From Bernardetia sp042180575 (lineage in GTDB: Bacteria; Bacteroidota; Bacteroidia; Cytophagales; Bernardetiaceae): a DNA stretch of 64,000 nucleotides. The translations under genes and the position numbers were made by a program. Position 1 is the stretch's first letter; each line of letters starts with the position of its first letter. This document shows positions 26,365 to 33,719 of the stretch, piece by piece. The stretch covers positions 3,472,001 through 3,536,000 of the forward strand of contig NZ_CP170094.1 in the NCBI RefSeq assembly GCF_042180575.1, in the 5' to 3' direction. A model generated the notes under the pieces. The model searched no databases. It had not been told where the DNA came from and saw only the letters and a program-made list of their open reading frames with translations.

Positions 26365-26838
26365 TCAATACTTCATTATCCAAACTTTCTGTTCTTCTGT
26401 ATCTGGAATACTTACTCCTCTAGTTTTACTTATTTTTTCGATAGTTTCTTGATTAGAAATTCCTTGTTCTATCAAAATAGCTGAACAAAGCATTCCTGCA
26501 CGTCCGATTCCTCCTCTACAATGGACTATTATTTTTTTGTTTTGATTAATTTTTTCTGCCAAATTTTTGACTAACTCTCTAATCTGAATAGTTTGTTTTT
26601 CAGTCGGAATGCTTCTATCAATAATCGGAAAAGAAATAAAATCAATAGCATATTTTTCACAGACCTGTTTTTCATTCTGTAATCCTAAATCAAAATTCTC
26701 TTCTTTTGTAAGCAAACTAACTAAAACAGTTACTTTTTGGTTAGCAAAATTGATAATGTCTTCTTCTAAAGAGTCATCTGAATTTGGTTTTGGCATAATC
26801 GCCAAGTTTTTAGTAATCCAAAATATTCTTGTTTTCAT
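26365..26838 (-). CDS. Dual-specificity/protein tyrosine phosphatase-like protein
   Basis: 157 residues, cytoplasmic. The signature HCRGGIGRAGMLCSAILIEQ holds the P-loop H-C-x5-R with catalytic Cys and Arg. The likely general acid is D in 'ISFPIIDRSIPTE'. The length and order are those of small DSP/CDKN3-like phosphatases of bacteria. It is divergent from the NuoL-like gene across 33 bases, so the two share a very short control region. Confidence 0.85.
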   Translation of the reverse strand: MKTRIFWITKNLAIMPKPNSDDSLEEDIINFANQKVTVLVSLLTKEENFDLGLQNEKQVCEKYAIDFISFPIIDRSIPTEKQTIQIRELVKNLAEKINQNKKIIVHCRGGIGRAGMLCSAILIEQGISNQETIEKISKTRGVSIPDTEEQKVWIMKY

Positions 26839-26871
26839 AATTTTAAATGTAGATTTGATTACTTTTGTGAT

Positions 26872-28854
26872 ATGAATTCTATTTATTTTTTAGTTTATCT
26901 TTTTCCACTTCTTAGTTTTCTAGTTGCTTTATTGAGTGCTGTCTTTTTTCCAAAAATGAAAGAAGATACAGTTTCAAAAAAAAGTATAGAATATGCTGCT
27001 TTGGGTTTTTCTTTTTTTGCTCTGCTTGCCACGAGTACACAACTTTTCGAGGTTTTTAATACAGGGCAACCACTTTCAGATTCTTTTTTATGGACAAATA
27101 CAGGAACAAGAGAAATAAATATTTCGATAAAAATAGATTCGCTAACTGCATTTTTTCAGTTTTCGATTAGTTTGATTGTTTTTGCAGTTCATATTTATTC
27201 CCTTGCTTATATAAAGAAGAAAAAGACGTTTTATTATGGAATTTTGGGGCTTTTTGTTTTTGCGATGCAGTTTCTTTTGGCTCAAGATAACCTAATTTTA
27301 TTTTTTGTTTTTTGGGAACTTATGGGGTTGGCTTCTTTTCTTTTGATTGATTTTGATAAAACAGAAAAGTCTTCTCGTGCTTCTACAAAGGCTTTTTTAC
27401 TCAATCGTATTGGCGATGTAGGTTTGCTTGTTGCAATAGCTTTGCTTTTCAATTATTCGCTTTCAATTTCTGAACTCAAAACGACTTTTGTTTCTATTCC
27501 TTATTTTACAAAAGTAATTATTTCAATAGGAATTTTGCTTGCTGCTTTGGTAAAATCTGGGCAGTTTCCTTTTTCTACGTGGCTTTTTGATGCAATGGAA
27601 GCACCAACTTCTATTTCTGCACTTCTGCACGCTGCAACAATGGTAGCAGCAGGAATTTATCTTCTGATTCGAATGGAATTTGTCTTTGAAGAAGTCAAAA
27701 TTATTGCAGAAATTTTAGTTTGGTTAGCTCTTTTTTCGGCTGTCTTTTCGGCTCTTACGGCTTATTTTACCACAAATCTAAAACAACAACTTGCAGCTTC
27801 GACTGTTTCTCAACTCGGTTTTATGGCGATTGCTGTTGGTGTTGGAGCTTGGCAGGCTGCCGTTTTGCATCTTTTTACACACGCATTTTTTAAGGCAACA
27901 CTATTTTTGGGAGCAGGTTTTTTGATAGAAAAAAATGGAACAAAGCAAATGTCAGAAATGGGAAAAGATAATTATAAAAAACTCCCTTTTTTCTTCCTAA
28001 TTTATGCTTTTGCGTTGGCTGCTTTGGTGGGTATTCCTTTCACATCTGGTTTTTTATCTAAAGAATGGATTTTGAAAGAAACAGTAGAAAACCATTTTTT
28101 TATAGGAATTGGTTTGTTTGTAGCTACTTTTCTGACTGCTTTTTATGGAGGAAGACAGTTGCAACCCTTATTTTTTAATAAAGAAGAAAGTAATAAATCA
28201 AATGGAAATAATTTTTCTAAAAAATGGCTTTGGTATTTGCCTTTAGTTTTGCTTTTTGGTGGCAGTTTTTGGTTTGTTTTTTCGTTTCATCCTCTCAAAC
28301 CTGATGAAAGTTATTGGCTCAAAAATCTTCCAAAATTATTTTCAAATGCACCTAATCAGTTCAAAATTTGGCTTCCTATTTTGGCTACTTTTCTGACTTT
28401 TTTAGGACTTACTTTAGGATTTTCTAAGAAACTAAATCAAAAATTAATTAAAATAGAATTTCTACCAAAAATCAAGAATTATTTTCTTTGGCAAGATAAC
28501 TTTTTTATTCTTTGTTTTTGGAAACCTGTTACTCAAATAGCGACTCTGACAACACAAACAAAACCACCTCTAACGACTCAAAAAATTGTAAGGTTTTATG
28601 TAAATATAGCTTTAATTTTATCTTTATTTGACAGAAAACTAGATTCTGCGATTGATAATTTTTCAAAGGTAATTGTTATTCTAGGACATTTTTTTGCTTG
28701 GATAGACAAATATGTAGTTGATTTTAGTACTCATTTTGCAGTCTTTATTATCAATCTAGCAGCAAAACAGTTGAAGAGTTTACAAAATGGAAAAGTACAG
28801 TTTTACCTTTTGATTGTTGTTTCTGTTTTAATTCTAGCTCTTATTTTTTTGTAA
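26872..28854 (+). CDS. nuoL: NADH-quinone oxidoreductase subunit L (NuoL/ND5-type antiporter)
   Basis: 660 residues with about 16 transmembrane helices. The proton-transporter core has 'FFVFWELMGLASFLLI' (Glu of the antiporter helix), 'LLAALVKSGQFPFSTWLFDAM' with the key Lys, 'APTSISALLHAATMVAAGIYLL' and 'HAFFKATLFLGAGFLI' (His and Lys). Length fits NuoL, not the shorter NuoM or NuoN. No other complex I gene is in the window. It may be an isolated copy, a member of an operon that was broken by the mobile elements that start 70 bases downstream, or a subunit of another ion-pumping complex. Two TAnnTTTG-like boxes (26850-26857 and 26860-26867) sit directly before the ATG. Confidence 0.85.
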   Translation: MNSIYFLVYLFPLLSFLVALLSAVFFPKMKEDTVSKKSIEYAALGFSFFALLATSTQLFEVFNTGQPLSDSFLWTNTGTREINISIKIDSLTAFFQFSISLIVFAVHIYSLAYIKKKKTFYYGILGLFVFAMQFLLAQDNLILFFVFWELMGLASFLLIDFDKTEKSSRASTKAFLLNRIGDVGLLVAIALLFNYSLSISELKTTFVSIPYFTKVIISIGILLAALVKSGQFPFSTWLFDAMEAPTSISALLHAATMVAAGIYLLIRMEFVFEEVKIIAEILVWLALFSAVFSALTAYFTTNLKQQLAASTVSQLGFMAIAVGVGAWQAAVLHLFTHAFFKATLFLGAGFLIEKNGTKQMSEMGKDNYKKLPFFFLIYAFALAALVGIPFTSGFLSKEWILKETVENHFFIGIGLFVATFLTAFYGGRQLQPLFFNKEESNKSNGNNFSKKWLWYLPLVLLFGGSFWFVFSFHPLKPDESYWLKNLPKLFSNAPNQFKIWLPILATFLTFLGLTLGFSKKLNQKLIKIEFLPKIKNYFLWQDNFFILCFWKPVTQIATLTTQTKPPLTTQKIVRFYVNIALILSLFDRKLDSAIDNFSKVIVILGHFFAWIDKYVVDFSTHFAVFIINLAAKQLKSLQNGKVQFYLLIVVSVLILALIFL

Positions 28855-28858
28855 AAAA

Positions 28859-28883
28859 GTAGCTGACAGCTTCCAAGCTGTCA
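28859..28883 (+). repeat. GTAG plus TCCA-loop hairpin (REP-like)
   Basis: GTAG-C-TGACAGCT-TCCA-AGCTGTCA immediately after the stop of the NuoL gene. The arms are perfect 8-bp complements, and with one mismatch the stem extends to TAG/CTA. A GTAG tetranucleotide at the foot of a hairpin is the mark of REP sequences used by RAYT proteins. A close relative is found at 32021-32043 on the other strand. Confidence 0.65.
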
Positions 28884-28928
28884 ACTATAAAAAGACAAAA
28901 CTATGAATTTAATTACTTTTTTGGAGAC

Positions 28929-29440
28929 TTAGGAAAAGTTTCCTATTCCCAAAAATCGTTCTAATACCTCTTTTACTTGTTGTTTAGAAATATTATTTTT
29001 TTTGCAAAAAGTCTTGAGTTTGCTTCATTTCTAGGATTTTGGCAATTCCTCTAAGTAGGTGTCCTCGTGTTACTTTGCCTCCTCCTAGTTGTGCTAATCA
29101 TATTATTTGGTCTTCTATTTCATAAAAATATCCTCCTATAAAAAAAGCTAGAGTAATCAAGTTTTTTATACTCTCCCAGTCTTTAATGAGAAATTCTTCC
29201 CACCCTAAAACCTGTTTGAGAAAATGAAAAACAGAACTCTATTTTCCAGCGATGTAAATATAGTTCAAAGATAAGAAATGCCATTAAAGAAGTTTCTATT
29301 TTTAGGTTAGAAACTAATAACATAGGTTATTTAAATACTCTTTTTCCACTAGAATGGTGTAAACTTACTCGTACTAAATTATAGTCTTTCCGTTTTCCCC
29401 ATTCATAATGCGCCTTTACAATGATCTAGAACATGAATAA
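28929..29440 (-). mobile_element. IS4-family transposase remnant, C-terminal part
   Basis: The minus strand reads KAHYEWGKRKDYNLVRVSLHH, breaks, and resumes with YLHRWKIEFCF and then FHFLKQVLGWEEFLI in the next frame. Joined, this is Y-x2-R-x3-E-x6-K, the IS4 signature. It goes on 'KDWESIKNLITLAFFIGGY', then GGGKVTRGHLLRGIAKIL, and ends VLERFLGIGNFS at 28929. There are at least three frameshifts or stops. It differs from the intact IS4 element at 8322, so it is a separate lineage. Confidence 0.75.
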
Positions 29441-29850
29441 TCATCATATCAGTAAAGAAGTCGTAGCAATTAGAGATAGAATTTTATTTTGCTCATCCCT
29501 ATCATAGCAGGGAAAGAGAAGCCAATGAAAACTTAAATCCGACATTCCCCACACTTGCGTAAAACCAAGAAAAAATATTATTATCCCAAGATAAATTACA
29601 TGCTTTATTTTATATTTTGCTATTATTTAACTTTGAAAATGAAATTTAGGAAGAAAAATTACATAAAATCGTAAAAAACAAAGAGGGTGGGGAATGTCGG
29701 TTAAATGGTTTGATTAGGCAATTTATTCCTAAAAAAGCTAATTTTGATGAATATACAAATCAAGAAATTTATCAAATTTAAGAACAAATAAACAATAGAC
29801 CTAGAAAAAGATTTGATTTTAAATCATCTAATCAAAATTTAAAATAACTT
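29425..29850 (+). mobile_element. IS30-family transposase remnant containing a MITE
   Basis: After a short 5' part (about 29430-29490, NNHHISKEVVAI) the text reads EFYFAHPYHSRERE, ANENLN and, after removal of the 162-bp insert, GLIRQFIPKKANFDEYTNQE and NNRPRKRFDF. That order (FAHPYHS-x-ERG-x-NEN-x-NGLIR, then NNRPRK) is the C-terminal catalytic part of IS30 transposases. It has internal stops and no N-terminal HTH, so it is dead. It starts right where the IS4 remnant ends. Confidence 0.78.
29539..29700. mobile_element. MITE, 162 bp, with 14-bp perfect terminal repeats and 6-bp duplication
   Basis: Ends are CCGACATTCCCCAC (29539-29552) and GTGGGGAATGTCGG (29687-29700), perfect inverse complements. 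TTAAAT flanks both sides (29533-29538 and 29701-29706). Excision of the unit and one TTAAAT rebuilds 'NENLNGLIRQ', an invariant IS30 stretch. The insertion therefore came after the IS30 copy. The inside is AT-rich with no gene. Confidence 0.92.
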
Positions 29851-29883
29851 AAAAAAAATGCGTTTATCAGTTGAATCCAAGTT

Positions 29884-29968
29884 TCTAGTGCAAGATTCTA
29901 TCTTGTACTTGCTTTTTTGTCAGCATATGCTGACGAAATGATAGACACAAGATGAACCTTGCGCTAGA
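29884..29968. repeat. Composite palindromic element
   Basis: Left half AGTGCAAGAT-TCT-ATCTTGTACT and right half around ACAAGATGAACCTTGCGCT form an imperfect inverted repeat of about 22 bases. Each half is itself a small hairpin. The spacer holds a perfect 16-bp palindrome GTCAGCATATGCTGAC at 29919-29934. The TCT loop fits the hairpin family described at 28859 and 32021. No gene is present. Confidence 0.55.
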
Positions 29969-30192
29969 TGGGAAAAATGTCTAGTAGTATGATTTAATTT
30001 ATCTAAAAACCTGTAACGCTATTTCAGGACGAGACACACGTTGTTTTTCTACAACTCCCTCTCTTTTCATTATTTCAAGACACCTACTAAAGTTTTATAA
30101 AGATTCCTTACTGGCTAAAAACAAACAAGGATAATTGATTTCAAATAAGTTATATTTGTAAACAAATGGATATACTTTAAACAGAATAATTT

Positions 30193-30789
30193 ATGACTTG
30201 GTATTTGTTTCTCTTTAGTTTTATTATTTGTCAATTCAATTTTTCTAATCCACCCGAAAAAAAACTATCTTTTGATATAATTTGGAGAGAAAAACCAGTA
30301 GGTACATTGTATGCCACCCAAAAAAATATAGATTCCAAAACGTTTTATCAAAGCTCAACCAATATTCAACTAAAATTTATCAAGACTTTTGATATAAATT
30401 ATGAATATGATGTAGTATTTGATAATCAGATTCTACAAACAGCAGATGTAGATATAAACTACAATGGAAATAATCATGCACAAGCCAATACCAAAAGAAA
30501 AAACAATGAATATCAAGTAACTAAAGATGGCGAACTTGAAAATACATTTAAAGAAACTGTTCAGTATTCTACCATCTGTATGTATTTTGAAGAGCCTGTA
30601 AATATAAAGCGTTGTTATTCCGAACAAGAAGGCGATTTTAATACGATTACTCACTTGGGAAATCACAAGTACAAAAAAGTGAATTCAAGAGGAAAAGAGA
30701 GTTTCTTTTTTTATAAAAATGGTAGCTTAGAAAAAGCTGTTATTGATGGAGGAATTGTTAGTTTTGAAATGATTCTTAAAGAAAATTAA
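30193..30789 (+). CDS. DUF6134-like secreted protein
   Basis: 198 residues with a signal peptide (MTWYLFLFSFIICQFNF). The chain 'LSFDIIWREKPVGTLYATQKN', 'SSTNIQLKFIKTFDINYEYDVVF' and the later 'ICMYFEEPVNIKRCYSEQEG' matches the DUF6134 family of Bacteroidota exported beta-rich proteins, for which no function is established. It is followed by a PepSY-like gene after 37 bases, so co-transcription is likely. Confidence 0.6.
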   Translation: MTWYLFLFSFIICQFNFSNPPEKKLSFDIIWREKPVGTLYATQKNIDSKTFYQSSTNIQLKFIKTFDINYEYDVVFDNQILQTADVDINYNGNNHAQANTKRKNNEYQVTKDGELENTFKETVQYSTICMYFEEPVNIKRCYSEQEGDFNTITHLGNHKYKKVNSRGKESFFFYKNGSLEKAVIDGGIVSFEMILKEN

Positions 30790-30826
30790 TTTTAGTTCTT
30801 TTTTTACAACATTCAATCAAAAAATA

Positions 30827-31342
30827 ATGGCAAGTAAAAACTCTGCGTCTTTAAAAGTAAGAATTATTCATCGTTATTTAGGCTTTTTTTTAGTCGGAAT
30901 TATGAGTGTGTATGCGCTTAGTGGAATCGTTTTGATTTTTAGAGATTCTGATGTCTTTAAGCAAGAAATACAGATTACAGAACAGATAAAAACAAATGCT
31001 TCTGCTGATGAATTAGGAGAATTATTAGAACTAAGAAGACTAAAAGTTAGCAAAGAAGAAAATGGTAAGATTTATTTTCAAAATGGGTTTTATGACAAAG
31101 AAAGTGGAATCGCTGAGTATAAAATCAAAGAACTTCCTTTTATTTTGGATAAAATGACACACTTACACAAATCAGAATCTGGCGAACCATTATTTTTTCT
31201 GAATGTCTTTTTTGGTGTGGCATTGTTATTCTTTTCTCTCTCTTCTTTTTTCATGTTTCTACCAAAAACAAGTGTTTTCAAAAAAGGGGTATATTTTACC
31301 TTAGCAGGAATTGTACTTACTCTTTTATTACTCTTTGTGTAA
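30827..31342 (+). CDS. PepSY-associated membrane protein
   Basis: 171 residues with three transmembrane helices: about 16-36 (YLGFFLVGIMSVYALSGIVL), 127-146 and 151-170. The first helix, with 'RIIHRYLGFFLVGIMSVYALSG', is the pattern of PepSY_TM proteins (H-R-x-x-G, then S-G at the end of the helix). The soluble loop (about 40-125) would be periplasmic. Such proteins often attend iron uptake or ferric reductases, but no such partner is adjacent. It follows the DUF6134-like gene. Confidence 0.65.
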   Translation: MASKNSASLKVRIIHRYLGFFLVGIMSVYALSGIVLIFRDSDVFKQEIQITEQIKTNASADELGELLELRRLKVSKEENGKIYFQNGFYDKESGIAEYKIKELPFILDKMTHLHKSESGEPLFFLNVFFGVALLFFSLSSFFMFLPKTSVFKKGVYFTLAGIVLTLLLLFV

Positions 31343-31483
31343 AAAGCCAAGATTGTCAGCAAGTCTATTTTTTTAATTTTGGATGGGAAATGACAGCTAT
31401 AGGAACAATACTCACTTTCCAAATTTACCCACAACATTGCCAAAAAAATAGTTTTTTTTGCTTGATTTCGAAAATACAACTTA

Positions 31484-31951
31484 TCATTTATCATTTATCA
31501 TTAATAACTTTAATGCTTCATCTTCTTTCTCTCTCATATTTTTTTTATCTTCTGCTGAATGGTCGTCATTTCCTGTAAGGTGTAAAAGTCCGTGAACCAT
31601 AACCCGATGAATTTCTTGATTGAAAGTAGTTTTGAGTTCTTTTGAATTTTCCTTTACTCTTTCGACACTAATGAAAATATCAGCTTCCAAGACTTGTTCT
31701 TGTTCTGAATTATCAAATGTAATAATATCAGTATAAGTATCATGATTCAAATATTCCATATTAATTTTATGTAAATATTCATCATCACAAAAAATATAGT
31801 TGATTGCCGAAACAACATAACCTTCTTTATTAGCAATTTTTTGAAGCCAGTCGCTTGTTGTTTCTTCGTTGTCTAATTCAAAATCAATTTCTTCACTAAA
31901 AAAATTGATAGGTAATTCTTTTTCTTCCATGTCTTGTGATGTCATTAACAA
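31484..31951 (-). CDS. ybeY: Endoribonuclease YbeY (16S rRNA maturation)
   Basis: 155 residues. The metal site 'VHGLLHLTGNDDHSAED' fits the H-G-x-L-H-L-x-G-x-D-H motif of YbeY, which trims the 3' end of 16S rRNA and supports ribosome quality control. The upstream part has 'YTDIITFDN' (normally D-V-L-S-F-P/T-D) and 'GDIFIS'-like 'EADIFISVERV', the other conserved blocks. Its 3' end overlaps a simple repeat ATTTATC that occurs three times in a row at 31483-31500. Confidence 0.9.
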   Translation of the reverse strand: MLMTSQDMEEKELPINFFSEEIDFELDNEETTSDWLQKIANKEGYVVSAINYIFCDDEYLHKINMEYLNHDTYTDIITFDNSEQEQVLEADIFISVERVKENSKELKTTFNQEIHRVMVHGLLHLTGNDDHSAEDKKNMREKEDEALKLLMINDK

Positions 31952-32020
31952 CAGTAAAGTTGATTTTTAAAGTATTTATAAATGTAGTTACAAAGTTTAG
32001 ATTATACAACTTGTATCTTA

Positions 32021-32043
32021 TGACACTTAGAAAGTGTCAGCTA
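32021..32043 (-). repeat. GTAG plus TCT-loop hairpin (REP-like)
   Basis: On the minus strand GTAG-C-TGACACTT-TCT-AAGTGTCA. It shares the GTAGCTGACA start with the unit at 28859 and keeps pairing through changes in both arms. The stop codon of the oxygenase gene (32027) lies in the loop. Confidence 0.65.
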
Positions 32044-32644
32044 CTTTTTCGAACATAATATCCGAACGCAAAACATATTTTGTTCCTTTTGGAACAGGTT
32101 TTCCTTCGTGTTTGATTTCGTGAACAAAACAAAGTGCTGTTCCTGTTTTGGGCTGAATTTCTATAATTTGAAGTTCATTTTTTTCATTTTTATAATCAAA
32201 AACAGTTTGTCCTCCCTCAAAATCATCACTCAAATAAATCATAAACGTAATCCTACTTTCTTGTACTTTTCCTTCTTTTTCTAGTTTTACTCTTCCATCA
32301 ATATGCTTTTTGAAACGCTGATTAGATTCATATTTATAGAAACGAAATCTAGGATTTAATCCAATAACTTCACTTTTTGTAATATCTTCTTTGACTATTT
32401 CATTGATAAATTGTGGACAATATTCTTCTAATTTTTGCCAATACGTTTTTGCTAATTTTTCGTCTTCATAAATCAAACGCTCATTATTTCTGATATTTTT
32501 CATCATTTTTGCGCCACTTCTCAGACTTACAGTAGCTTCGTCGTAAGATTTATTCTCACTAAAAATAATAAGATTTTGACATTCTTCTCCTGACAGAAAA
32601 TTGTCTATTGTCCAAATATGGGGAGTATATTGTATTTTTTTCAT
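32027..32644 (-). CDS. 2-oxoglutarate/Fe(II) oxygenase, prolyl 4-hydroxylase-like
   Basis: 205 residues. The jelly-roll core shows the iron ligands: H and D in 'RFKKHIDGRVK' (H-x-D) and the distal H in 'ALCFVHEIKHEG', followed by R in 'YVLRSDIMF' that would bind 2-oxoglutarate. 'FMIYLSDDFEGGQTVF' is the central family block. The N-terminal piece 'WTIDNFLSGEECQNLI' is the usual entry. The target may be a protein or another substrate. Its last codon lies inside a REP-like hairpin. Confidence 0.85.
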   Translation of the reverse strand: MKKIQYTPHIWTIDNFLSGEECQNLIIFSENKSYDEATVSLRSGAKMMKNIRNNERLIYEDEKLAKTYWQKLEEYCPQFINEIVKEDITKSEVIGLNPRFRFYKYESNQRFKKHIDGRVKLEKEGKVQESRITFMIYLSDDFEGGQTVFDYKNEKNELQIIEIQPKTGTALCFVHEIKHEGKPVPKGTKYVLRSDIMFEKVADTF

Positions 32645-32656
32645 GCTGATTTTGGT

Positions 32657-33088
32657 CTATTCTGTTTCTATTTTTTGGACTTCTCCTTTCTGAAATTCAT
32701 TTCCACATTCTTTGCATTTATACACTTTTTTTTGATAGAAAGGATAAGAAAATGTAAGAAAAGCCATAAGAGTAGCTAAGAAAGATTTCCAGCCTTTTAT
32801 GGAATTAAAGTTTTTGTAATGTTCGGTAGATTCACAAACAGGGCATTTTATAAAAATATCCTTTGCTTTTTTTTCATCTTCTATTTTTTGTAAAACACTC
32901 TTTACCTTTTCTGTATCGCTTGCATTTACTTTAACTTTTATTCCTCCTGTAGCTACACCATATAACATATTCATAGAATTGATATTCTCATCAAATAAAT
33001 AACAATCAATTCCTTGACTTTCTAATTTTGACTTGAATAAATGCGCTTCTGTGCTAGTTGAAAAAACTTTAACGGTAAGTAAAGACAT
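32657..33088 (-). CDS. DUF2007 and zinc-ribbon protein, copy 1
   Basis: 143 residues. The first 70 residues form the DUF2007 domain ('TVKVFSTSTEAHLFKSKLES', 'GIDCYLFDENI', 'GGIKVKVNASDTEKVKSVL'), which is ferredoxin-like and found in putative signal-transducing proteins. The second half has two Cys pairs: 'IKCPVCES' and, after a short hydrophobic segment (about 110-125), 'YKCKECGNEF', so a zinc ribbon is likely. The next gene upstream (33121) is a close relative, and the two are about 30 bases apart. Confidence 0.7.
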   Translation of the reverse strand: MSLLTVKVFSTSTEAHLFKSKLESQGIDCYLFDENINSMNMLYGVATGGIKVKVNASDTEKVKSVLQKIEDEKKAKDIFIKCPVCESTEHYKNFNSIKGWKSFLATLMAFLTFSYPFYQKKVYKCKECGNEFQKGEVQKIETE

Positions 33089-33120
33089 GAAATAAAAAGA
33101 TAAATTTACGAATAAAAACC

Positions 33121-33504
33121 TTATTCAAATTCATTTCCACATTCTTTGCATTTATAATTTTGTGTTTGGCGACCAATCCCTAAAAAAGCCCAAATAATAG
33201 CCCACCAACCTTTTATAGAGGTGAAATTTTTATAGTGTTCCGTAGATTCACAAACAGGACATTTGATAAATATATCTTTTCCTTTTTGTTCGGCTTCTAG
33301 CACTTTCAAGATTTCTTTTACTCGCTCTGTATCTGTTGAATTGACTTTTGCTTTGATGCCACCAATGGCTACATCATACGTAATGTCCATTCCTGCAATA
33401 TTTTCATCAAACAAATAACAATCTACTCCTTCATTTTCCAATCTAAGTTTGAAAAGATTAGCTTCAGTAAGGTTGGGAAAAACTCGGACGGTAAGTAATG
33501 GCAT
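33121..33504 (-). CDS. DUF2007 and zinc-ribbon protein, copy 2
   Basis: 127 residues. The same architecture as the gene downstream: 'TVRVFPNLTEANLFKLRLEN', 'GVDCYLFDENIAGMDITYDVA', then 'IKCPVCESTEHYKNF' and 'YKCKECGNEFE'. The linker between the Cys pairs differs (a hydrophobic 'WWAIIWAFLGIGRQ' here). The two genes probably arose by tandem duplication and are co-transcribed. No function has been assigned. Confidence 0.7.
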   Translation of the reverse strand: MPLLTVRVFPNLTEANLFKLRLENEGVDCYLFDENIAGMDITYDVAIGGIKAKVNSTDTERVKEILKVLEAEQKGKDIFIKCPVCESTEHYKNFTSIKGWWAIIWAFLGIGRQTQNYKCKECGNEFE

Positions 33505-33719
33505 TGGTATAAAATTAATTTTTGTTAAAATAAAAAGTAAATAAAAAAAGTATAACGCATTTGTTATCAGTTGTTTATAAATAAATTTTGTTTTTTTATA
33601 AAAAAAGTGTCATTTTTTTTATTTTTTGTCATTAAGTAGTAGGCAGTAATCACAAATCACTAACTAGCTTACTGTCCTTAACAATATTACACAAATTAAT
33701 TACAAATTGTACAAATACA

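Larger units (their letters stand above)
28855..30192. other. Gene desert built from mobile-element debris
   Basis: 1338 bases with no intact gene. In order: REP-like hairpin, minus-strand IS4 remnant, plus-strand IS30 remnant with a nested MITE, a composite palindrome, and about 180 unassigned bases (29990-30150) up to a TATATTTG box at 30151-30158 that may be the -7 element of the gene at 30193. Confidence 0.7.

Noticed and set aside
31483..31506. ATTTATC tandem repeats at the end of ybeY, as a CRISPR-like or regulatory array
   Set aside because: Only about three 7-base units. It is a simple repeat at a gene end. No CRISPR array was seen in the window.
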